A stretch of DNA of 6,769 nucleotides from CAYJAD01 sp964372165. Lineage in GTDB: Bacteria; Desulfobacterota; Desulfovibrionia; Desulfovibrionales; Desulfovibrionaceae. A program made the translations under genes and the position numbers. The stretch is taken from NCBI GenBank assembly GCA_964372165.1, contig CAYJPT010000123.1, positions 1 to 6,769 of the forward strand, written 5' to 3'. Positions 1-5,157 of the stretch are shown in pieces. The notes beneath the pieces are model-generated. The model was not told the origin of the DNA. It made no database searches and was given only the letters and a program-made list of their open reading frames with translations. Positions within the stretch are counted from its first letter, which is position 1, and every line of letters starts with the position of its first letter.

Positions 1-29
1 CTTAAAACTTCAGAGTAACTGGGTTCTTC

Positions 30-449
30 ATGGAAAAATATTTTAAACAAGCCTTATCCTTAGTAAAAGCACAAGCTAGAGTGCGAGTGATGCAAGAAGA
101 AGAAATGCTTAACATGCTGCAAAAACTTACACTTGGCATTAGCAAGCTTTGTGAAGGAGAAAACGCACTGGCAAATCTTGAAAATTCAGATCAAGATTCT
201 GCATCGTTTTTGAAAAATGCCATCAAAGAGCGTAGTATACTTTGTCTTGAATGTGGTAAGTCTTTTAGAGTTATTACAAAAAAACATTTGCAAAAACATA
301 ATATAACTGCAGAAGAGTATCGTGAAAAATATGGATACAAAAAAAACACACCATTGGTATGTAAATCTTTACAAAGAGATAGGCGTAAAAAAATGCGTGA
401 GATGAAATTATGGGAGAGGCGTACATCTGATTCAGAAAATATTGATTAA
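30..449 (+). CDS. MucR/Ros-family zinc-finger transcriptional regulator
   Basis: This 139-aa protein is a probable DNA-binding regulator of the Ros/MucR family, whose members bind AT-rich DNA and often act as global repressors or nucleoid-type silencers. The N-terminal part (about residues 1-45) is helical, with an A-L-x-L-V-K-A-Q-A segment and an E-E-E-M-L-N-M-L-Q-K-L segment like the oligomerising N-terminus of MucR proteins. A variable linker (46-68) follows. The zinc finger lies at about 72-90 with ligands C72, C75, H86 and H90, followed by the family hallmark I-T-A-E-E-Y-R-E-K-Y-G-Y (92-103) and a basic C-terminal arm (K112 to R131) suited to DNA contact. The spacing between C75 and H86 is 10 residues, one more than I recall for agrobacterial Ros. 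ATG 30 is the only reasonable start: an in-frame stop sits at 3-5 and there is no other start codon between. The ribosome-binding site is weak (GGG at 21-23). Targets are unknown; the AT-rich DNA just downstream could be one. Family assignment is confident, target inference is not. Confidence 0.92.
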   Translation: MEKYFKQALSLVKAQARVRVMQEEEMLNMLQKLTLGISKLCEGENALANLENSDQDSASFLKNAIKERSILCLECGKSFRVITKKHLQKHNITAEEYREKYGYKKNTPLVCKSLQRDRRKKMREMKLWERRTSDSENID

Positions 450-542
450 ATTATTAAAATGAATTGTTTTAATCTTATTCTGTCATATTTTATGTATACT
501 TTTTACTGCTTTGTTGATGTTTATGCTTATGCACTTCAATGC

Positions 543-571
543 TTGCTCAAAAATGATAATTTGTGTACAAT
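543..571 (+). promoter_or_regulatory. Predicted sigma70-type promoter for the HIT-lapA unit
   Basis: A -35-like TTGCTC (543-548, three of six consensus bases) is followed, after exactly 17 bp, by a good -10 TACAAT (566-571, five of six). A transcript would start near 578-580, giving a 5' leader of about 55 nt before the TTG start at 634. The -35 is weak, so the promoter may need an activator or may be under repression; repeated CAATGCTT elements overlap both hexamers. This is sequence pattern only, without experimental support. Confidence 0.42.
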
Positions 572-621
572 GCTTCGCTGTAAGGTTATAGGTTTTTGTA
601 AATAAATTTAAGATAGATTTT

Positions 622-627
622 AAGGAG
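622..627 (+). promoter_or_regulatory. Strong Shine-Dalgarno that fixes a TTG start
   Basis: AAGGAG lies 6 nt before the TTG at 634. The next in-frame ATG is far inside the conserved domain and the nearby ATG at 647 is out of frame, so this site decides the start of the HIT gene as a TTG codon. Confidence 0.85.
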
Positions 628-633
628 ATTTAT

Positions 634-1131
634 TTGTCAAAGGTCATATGGGCACCTTGGAGACTTGAATATATTTTAGGGCCAAAACCTGATGAATGTG
701 TTTTTTGTCTACCATCACATACAGATGAAGATATTAAACGTCTTGTGCTGTATCGTGGTGAGCATTGTTTTGTTATAATGAATAAATATCCTTATAACAA
801 TGGGCATCTTATGGTAACACCCTTTCGACATGTAATGAATCTTGTTGATTTAACAAAAGATGAAGCCTTTGAAATGACACAACTTTTGCAAGCATGTACT
901 GATATTTTGCAAAAACGTTTTCATTGCCAAGGTCTCAATATTGGCTTAAACATTGGAGAGGCTGCCGGAGCTGGTATACGTGAACATTTACATTTTCACT
1001 TAGTACCGCGCTGGAATGGAGATTCTTCTTTTATGGCTGTAATGGATGATGTGCGCTTGGTCCCAGAGCATTTAAATTCAACTTACGCAGCTTTGAAACC
1101 CTTTTTTGAGCAGATGTTACTAGCAAAGTGA
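634..1131 (+). CDS. HIT-family nucleotide hydrolase/phosphorylase (Ap4A-phosphorylase-like)
   Basis: This 165-aa cytoplasmic histidine-triad protein probably cleaves or phosphorolyses a nucleotide such as a dinucleoside polyphosphate or a nucleoside phosphoramidate. The N-terminal W-A-P-W-R-L-E-Y-I motif (6-14) matches the subgroup that, to my knowledge, includes mycobacterial Rv2613c, an Ap4A phosphorylase. C22-x2-C25 probably forms a structural zinc site with later histidines (H66 and H118 are candidates, by analogy with GalT). The core contains N-K-Y-P-Y-N-N-G-H-L-M (50-60), a glycine-rich stretch (G108 to G114), and the histidine triad H118-x-H120-x-H122. H120 is the expected nucleophile. 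Length is normal for the family. Translation starts at TTG, supported by the SD at 622-627 and by conservation from residue 6 onward. The LapA-domain gene begins 13 bp after the stop, so the two are very likely co-transcribed. Exact substrate cannot be read from sequence. Confidence 0.93.
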   Translation: MSKVIWAPWRLEYILGPKPDECVFCLPSHTDEDIKRLVLYRGEHCFVIMNKYPYNNGHLMVTPFRHVMNLVDLTKDEAFEMTQLLQACTDILQKRFHCQGLNIGLNIGEAAGAGIREHLHFHLVPRWNGDSSFMAVMDDVRLVPEHLNSTYAALKPFFEQMLLAK

Positions 1132-1136
1132 GGAGG
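1131..1136 (+). promoter_or_regulatory. Shine-Dalgarno for the LapA-domain gene
   Basis: AGGAGG, a near-perfect SD, overlaps the final A of the HIT stop codon (TGA 1129-1131) and sits 8 nt before ATG 1145. It supports this start and efficient translation within the same mRNA. Confidence 0.85.
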
Positions 1137-1144
1137 CCCTGTTT

Positions 1145-1594
1145 ATGCGTTATGCTAAGGTATTATTAATTGTTTTAATCTTTTTTATAAGTATGGTCTT
1201 CTTTTTCCAAAATCAGACCGTCCTTTCAACAGAAATGGTATTGAATCTAAACTTATTTTTTATCAAACCAATGGCATCAATTCCATTACCATTTTATTTT
1301 CTTGTACTAGGTGCTTTTTTAGCAGGAGCTCTTGCCGCTATGTTGGCCTTAGTGTGGGATAAAGTACAACTTTCAACTAAACTTATGAAGGCAACATGGC
1401 GAGTGCGCGCTCTTGAAAAAGAAGTGCAAAAACTTAATGATACATTAGAGAAGCAAAGTACAACTTTAAGTATTTTAGATAATAAGCCTGGTGCTACAAA
1501 GCTTGGTAAACATCAAAAGCCATCTAGCAGCGCTAAGGGTGATTCAAGCGAATATGATGATATCACGGCGCCTGACCCTGATAAGCAATTTTAA
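1145..1594 (+). CDS. LapA-domain (DUF1049) inner-membrane protein
   Basis: This is a small 149-aa integral membrane protein. A first hydrophobic helix spans about 4-21, followed by F-Q-N-Q (21-24), the typical motif after helix 1 in the lipopolysaccharide-assembly protein A (LapA/YciS, DUF1049) family. A short external loop leads to a second helix at about 48-70, rich in G and A. Residues about 73-108 look like a charged amphipathic helix, probably a cytoplasmic coiled coil (R-A-L-E-K-E-V-Q-K-L pattern). The tail (about 112-149) is polar and low-complexity, rich in S, K and D, and probably disordered. In E. coli, LapA works with LapB in controlling LpxC and lipopolysaccharide synthesis. No lapB lies in this window, so that role is only a family inference. 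It is second in the HIT-lapA unit and followed directly by a strong terminator. Family assignment is good; function is uncertain. Confidence 0.85.
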   Translation: MRYAKVLLIVLIFFISMVFFFQNQTVLSTEMVLNLNLFFIKPMASIPLPFYFLVLGAFLAGALAAMLALVWDKVQLSTKLMKATWRVRALEKEVQKLNDTLEKQSTTLSILDNKPGATKLGKHQKPSSSAKGDSSEYDDITAPDPDKQF

Positions 1595-1607
1595 TTAATT
1601 TATTTAT

Positions 1608-1633
1608 AGCGCACCCTTGTGGTGCGCTTTTTT
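1608..1633 (+). terminator. Rho-independent terminator of the HIT-lapA unit
   Basis: A perfect 8-bp GC-rich stem, AGCGCACC (1608-1615) with GGTGCGCT (1621-1628), closes a 5-nt loop (CTTGT) and runs straight into a T-tract (1629-1633). It lies 13 nt after the lapA-domain stop codon and separates this unit from mutS. Confidence 0.95.
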
Positions 1634-1656
1634 CTTACAATCTTGTAAGTTAACTT
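1634..1656. repeat. Overlapping dyads upstream of mutS (possible operator)
   Basis: A perfect 16-bp inverted repeat, CTTACAA-TC-TTGTAAG (1634-1649), partly overlaps a perfect 10-bp palindrome AAGTTAACTT (1647-1656). They lie between the terminator and a possible mutS promoter. The 2-nt spacer is too short for an RNA hairpin of the full stem, so a protein-binding site is more likely than an RNA structure. It may also be chance in AT-rich DNA. Confidence 0.4.
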
Positions 1657-1661
1657 CTTGT

Positions 1662-1667
1662 TATGAT
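1662..1667 (+). promoter_or_regulatory. Possible -10 element for mutS
   Basis: TATGAT (five of six consensus bases) lies 29 bp before the mutS ATG. It would give a start point near 1674 and a leader of about 23 nt. No convincing -35 is found 16-18 bp upstream, where the dyads are. A promoter is expected here because a strong terminator precedes it, but its exact position is a guess. Confidence 0.28.
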
Positions 1668-1696
1668 GAACTTTTATGGACTAACAGTTCAAAAAT

Positions 1697-4423
1697 ATGA
1701 CCCAATCTCCAGATAATTCAATTGCTACAGATGCTACTGATGTAGGTATAAAGCTTACACCTATGTTTGCTCAATATGCGCGTATTAAAGCAGAGTATAG
1801 TGAGTGTTTGCTTTTTTATCGTATGGGAGATTTTTATGAATTATTTTATGATGATGCTACAATAGCCGCTCGTGAATTACAAATTGCTTTGACCAGCAGG
1901 CATAAGGATAGTGATAACCCTATACCTATGTGCGGCGTGCCTTGGCATGCTGCTAAAGCTTATATAGCACAGCTTATTGAAAAAGGTTTTCATGTTGCTA
2001 TATGTGAGCAAGTTGAAGATCCAAAACAAACTAAAGGTCTTGTAAAACGAGAGGTTACACAAGTTATTACTCCTGGTACAACCATTGAAGATGATAACCT
2101 TAATGCAAAAAGTCACAATTATTTAGCAGCTTTTTATTGGAATGATCAAACAAAACAAGGTGCTTTGGCTTGGGTTGATGTTTCTACAGGTTTTTGGTCT
2201 GGTCTTATAAGTAAAAAAGTTCAAGATCTTTGGCAATGGGTGCAGAAAATATCACCGCGTGAGCTTATTTTACCTGATATGGAAAAAAAGCCATCACAAT
2301 TGCTTTTAGATGGTGTACAAATAATTCGTGCTGCGGTGCGAAGTCATTTTGATATTAATACAAATACACGCTTAATTTTTGATGCTCAAGGAGTTAGAGA
2401 GCTACACGCCCTAAATCTTGAGGAAAAGCCAGAACTGGTTAGAGCTTGTGGGGCTTTACTTGTTTATCTTGGTCAAGTGCAGCGTTGTGATATTAAACAT
2501 TTACAACCATTTGTCCCCCTAGATATTAGTAAGCAGTTGATTATTGATGAATTAACTGAAAGAAATTTAGAAGTTTTTGTACGTTTAAACGGACGAAAGG
2601 GTATTGGGACTTTATGGCATGTGCTTGACCATACTTTGACTCCCATGGGTGGGCGGCTACTTGAAATGCGTTTACGTCATCCTTGGCGTCAAATGAACAC
2701 AATTTTTAAGCAACAACAAGCTGTTAGCTATTTATTCAAGCATGATGATTTGCGCACTCATGTGCGCGATGCATTAAAATCTGTATATGACCTTGAGCGT
2801 ATATCAACACGTATTAATTTACAAAAAGCTACTCCTCGTGACTATTTAGCTTTAAGAAATAGTCTTGTTGCATTGCCTTGCGTTTTGCAAGCCATTTGCG
2901 CCAAGCATTTGCATGAGGCATCATTTGAAATGCCAGAAGCCATACAAAGCCTTGTATCACATTGGGATAACCTTGAAGATTGCAGCAAGTTATTAGATAA
3001 AGCTCTTGATGACAATGCTCCTAATGTACTTACTGATGGGGGTATTTTTAAAGTTGGCTATAATGCAGAATTGGATGCGCTTTTAGACCTTGTGGAGCAT
3101 GGCGAACAAAAACTTAAAGACATGCTACACCATGAGCAGCAGGCAAATGATTTACCAAAGTTAAAATTAGGATATAATAGAGTTTTTGGTTATTATTTTG
3201 AACTTTCGCATGCAGCAAAAGCAATTAGTACACCGGAGCATTTTGTTCGTAGGCAAACTTTAGCCAATGCAGAACGCTTTACTACTGAGGCCTTAAAAGC
3301 TTTAGAAGAGCAAATTATGCAAGCTGCCGAAAAGCGTAAGGCTTTAGAATATAATTTATTTCAAGAGTTACGTGAGTTAATAAGCCTTGAGCGTGGGCGT
3401 ATTTTATTTGCTGCACATTGTATCGCCAATGTTGATTACTGGCAAAGCCTTGCCTATGTAGCACAAAAAAATGTTTGGACTGCGCCGGAGTTTGCAGAAG
3501 GGCAAGAACTGCGCATAAATGAAGGGCGTCACCCAGTACTTGAAGCTATTATTGGTGCAAATAACTTTGTAACTAATGATTTTTGCCTTGATGAAAAACG
3601 CCGCTTATGTTTATTAACTGGACCAAATATGGCAGGTAAATCCACAGTGTTACGACAAACTGCCATTATTTGTCTTTTGGCTCAAATGGGTTCATACGTG
3701 CCGGCAAGTTTTGTTCGTATGGGAGCGGTGGATAGAATTTTTTCACGTGTTGGTGCATCAGATAATTTAGCTGCCGGCCAAAGTACCTTTATGGTAGAAA
3801 TGATGGAAACGGCACGTATTTTACGCCTTGCTACTAAGAACAGCTTAGTTATACTTGATGAAATTGGACGCGGAACAAGCACTTATGATGGCCTTGCTTT
3901 AGCCTGGTCTGTTGTTGAGGAGCTAAGTAGGCGTGCCCAAGGTAGTATTAGAACACTTTTTGCTACACATTACCATGAATTAACAGCGCTTGAAGGTAAG
4001 TTAGAGCGTGTTTTTACAATGAATATTGCTATTTGTGAGCATGGCGGCGAGATTATTTTTTTACATCGTCTAGTACCCGGTCCTTCTGATCGCAGCTATG
4101 GTGTTGAAGTAGCAAGACTTGCCGGAGTGCCTATGCCAGTGGTGCAAAGGGCACGGGAAATTTTATGCGAACTAGAGCATAGTCGCAGCGGGAAAAAGCA
4201 AATAAAAGAAACTATTAATACTTTACCAGGTGTAGTTTTGCCCATAAAAATAGATAGTGAATTTGAAGTCCCACCTCATTTACCAAATATTGATCAAGAT
4301 AATAAAGACAAATCTTCTGAGCATCCCCTAATTGCAATTTTAAGAGATTGTAATCCAAATGAGATGAGCCCAATGGAAGCATTAAAAAGGATAACAGAAT
4401 GGAAAATGCTTTGGGGCAAGTAA
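1697..4423 (+). CDS. mutS: DNA mismatch repair protein MutS
   Basis: This complete 908-aa MutS recognises mismatches and small loops and, through ATP-driven clamp formation, recruits MutL. The mismatch-binding domain I (about 22-135) contains M-G-D-F-Y-E-L-F with the wedge residues F46 and E48 (E. coli F36/E38). The connector domain follows (about 140-270), then the core/lever domain (about 280-600) with the conserved N-G-R-K-G-I-G-T-L (298-306) and L-G-Y-N-R-V-F-G-Y-Y (491-500) segments. The ATPase domain has Walker A G-P-N-M-A-G-K-S-T (642-650), signature D-N-L-A-A-G-Q-S-T-F-M (689-699), Walker B L-V-I-L-D-E (717-722) and the H-loop A-T-H-Y-H-E-L (756-762). A variable linker (about 826-875) leads to a C-terminal helical segment (876-908) like the MutS oligomerisation tail, so the protein is not truncated. 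The SD before ATG 1697 is weak; the next in-frame ATG (1763) falls just at the start of domain I and is less likely. A lipoprotein gene follows 14 bp after the stop and is probably on the same transcript. Confidence 0.98.
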   Translation: MTQSPDNSIATDATDVGIKLTPMFAQYARIKAEYSECLLFYRMGDFYELFYDDATIAARELQIALTSRHKDSDNPIPMCGVPWHAAKAYIAQLIEKGFHVAICEQVEDPKQTKGLVKREVTQVITPGTTIEDDNLNAKSHNYLAAFYWNDQTKQGALAWVDVSTGFWSGLISKKVQDLWQWVQKISPRELILPDMEKKPSQLLLDGVQIIRAAVRSHFDINTNTRLIFDAQGVRELHALNLEEKPELVRACGALLVYLGQVQRCDIKHLQPFVPLDISKQLIIDELTERNLEVFVRLNGRKGIGTLWHVLDHTLTPMGGRLLEMRLRHPWRQMNTIFKQQQAVSYLFKHDDLRTHVRDALKSVYDLERISTRINLQKATPRDYLALRNSLVALPCVLQAICAKHLHEASFEMPEAIQSLVSHWDNLEDCSKLLDKALDDNAPNVLTDGGIFKVGYNAELDALLDLVEHGEQKLKDMLHHEQQANDLPKLKLGYNRVFGYYFELSHAAKAISTPEHFVRRQTLANAERFTTEALKALEEQIMQAAEKRKALEYNLFQELRELISLERGRILFAAHCIANVDYWQSLAYVAQKNVWTAPEFAEGQELRINEGRHPVLEAIIGANNFVTNDFCLDEKRRLCLLTGPNMAGKSTVLRQTAIICLLAQMGSYVPASFVRMGAVDRIFSRVGASDNLAAGQSTFMVEMMETARILRLATKNSLVILDEIGRGTSTYDGLALAWSVVEELSRRAQGSIRTLFATHYHELTALEGKLERVFTMNIAICEHGGEIIFLHRLVPGPSDRSYGVEVARLAGVPMPVVQRAREILCELEHSRSGKKQIKETINTLPGVVLPIKIDSEFEVPPHLPNIDQDNKDKSSEHPLIAILRDCNPNEMSPMEALKRITEWKMLWGK

Positions 4424-4437
4424 GGTTTTGTTTCTTT

Positions 4438-5037
4438 ATGAATAAATTTTGCCTTGTTCTTTTGTGTTTTTTGCTTACAGGCTGCCTTGTGCCAGATAAA
4501 TATCAAGCCACCTTAGAAGTTAGTAATAAAGCATATTCGCTTGAATTTATAGGTGAAATGCGTATCATGGTTTTGTATACAGATGACTACAAAAGTGGCT
4601 CACTAAATCTCTCTCCCCATGCTGAACCTTTACATAAGCAAGTTGTAACTGAATTTCAACGTGTTATTAAAGAACGAAGTAATGCACGCATTGAAGTTGA
4701 GCAGAAAGAGCCAGTTCTTTTTAGAACAGCTTTTGCCTATACATCGCCATATGATTATCCTGAAGCATCAGGTTTGTTCAATTTTAATATAGAAGACAGT
4801 GTTTTAACTATAACTTCACGCCATATTAGTCCTGAAGACAAAACTTTATTAGCAAAACATAATATACCCTCACAGGGGACATTATGTATAAAAACCCTTG
4901 GCGAAATAATCGAAAGTAACGCCCAAATCCATAGCAATGCTTTTAATAGATGCAACACTTGGACTATGAAAAACCTTGACGAAGGCATTAAAATGGTTAT
5001 TAAGTTTCAAGACCCTATTGTACTAAAGAAAAAATAA
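4438..5037 (+). CDS. Predicted outer-membrane lipoprotein of unknown function
   Basis: I do not recognise this 199-aa lipoprotein. ATG 4438 is preferred because it yields a classic lipoprotein signal peptide: N-K at 2-3, a hydrophobic core (4-12) and lipobox L13-T14-G15-C16. An in-frame ATG at 4399, inside mutS, would add 13 residues that spoil the signal. The residue after the lipidated Cys is Leu, not Asp, which suggests outer-membrane sorting. The mature part (about 184 aa) starts with alternating strands (Y-Q-A-T-L-E-V then Y-S-L-E-F-I-G-E-M-R-I), has a helical patch near 65-80, and more beta-like stretches toward the end. Two further cysteines, C150 and C172, could form a disulfide. The ending, S-N-A then N-T-W-T-M then G-I-K-M-V-I-K-F, faintly recalls LppM/DUF3153-type beta domains, but this is too weak to assign. 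The SD (AAGG 4422-4425, overlapping the mutS stop) is 12 nt away, so expression may rely on translational coupling. Confidence 0.85.
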   Translation: MNKFCLVLLCFLLTGCLVPDKYQATLEVSNKAYSLEFIGEMRIMVLYTDDYKSGSLNLSPHAEPLHKQVVTEFQRVIKERSNARIEVEQKEPVLFRTAFAYTSPYDYPEASGLFNFNIEDSVLTITSRHISPEDKTLLAKHNIPSQGTLCIKTLGEIIESNAQIHSNAFNRCNTWTMKNLDEGIKMVIKFQDPIVLKKK

Positions 5038-5050
5038 GTAATGATAGCAT

Positions 5051-5072
5051 TAATTGTTTTTTCAGACAATTA
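5051..5072 (+). repeat. AT-rich hairpin after the lipoprotein gene (weak terminator candidate)
   Basis: TAATTGT (5051-5057) pairs with ACAATTA (5066-5072); the stem can extend inward by one wobble and one A-T pair. It lies 13 nt after the stop codon, where a terminator would be expected, but there is no T-tract after the stem and the stem is almost all A-T. Termination here is possible but not well supported. Confidence 0.3.
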
Positions 5073-5086
5073 TAAATTAATAAACA

Positions 5087-5115
5087 CTGAAAAATCATAT
5101 AAATGAGTTTTTTAG
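5087..5115 (+). repeat. Long imperfect stem-loop upstream of the aminotransferase gene
   Basis: CTGAAAAATCAT (5087-5098) pairs with ATGAGTTTTTTAG (5103-5115) around a 4-nt ATAA loop, giving 12 pairs with one bulged G (5107) and one G-T wobble. It sits 42 bp before the aminotransferase ATG. It could be an attenuating or stabilising RNA hairpin, an operator, or an A/T-tract terminator for the mutS-lipoprotein unit without a separate U-tail. Confidence 0.4.
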
Positions 5116-5157
5116 CGTTCTATTAATATGGAAATTTTTTTATTTAAGTGAGAGAAT

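Larger units (their letters stand above)
450..633 (+). other. AT-rich intergenic regulatory region between the MucR-type gene and the HIT gene
   Basis: This 184-bp gap has no credible reading frame. It is strongly AT-rich at its 5' end and contains an AT-only dyad (ATTAAAA at 453-459 against TTTTAAT at 467-473, loop of 7). No T-tract follows, so I do not call it a terminator. Four copies of TGCTT lie at 507, 524, 540 and 571 on the + strand. The last two are part of the longer repeat CAATGCTT (537-544 and 568-575) and overlap the predicted promoter of the HIT gene. A region like this is where a MucR-type or other regulator could bind, but that is inference. Confidence 0.5.

Noticed and set aside
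453..473. AT-only inverted repeat after the MucR-type gene as a terminator
   Set aside because: The stem (ATTAAAA with TTTTAAT, 7-nt loop) has no G-C pair and no following T-tract, so it would be a very poor terminator. A similar TTAAAA/TTTTAA dyad at 6395-6408 suggests such dyads arise easily in this AT-rich DNA.
1877..2116. Minus-strand reading frame inside mutS, and similar ones at 3682-3882 and 4294-4506
   Set aside because: All lie opposite conserved mutS coding sequence, have no ribosome-binding site of note and no recognisable protein features.
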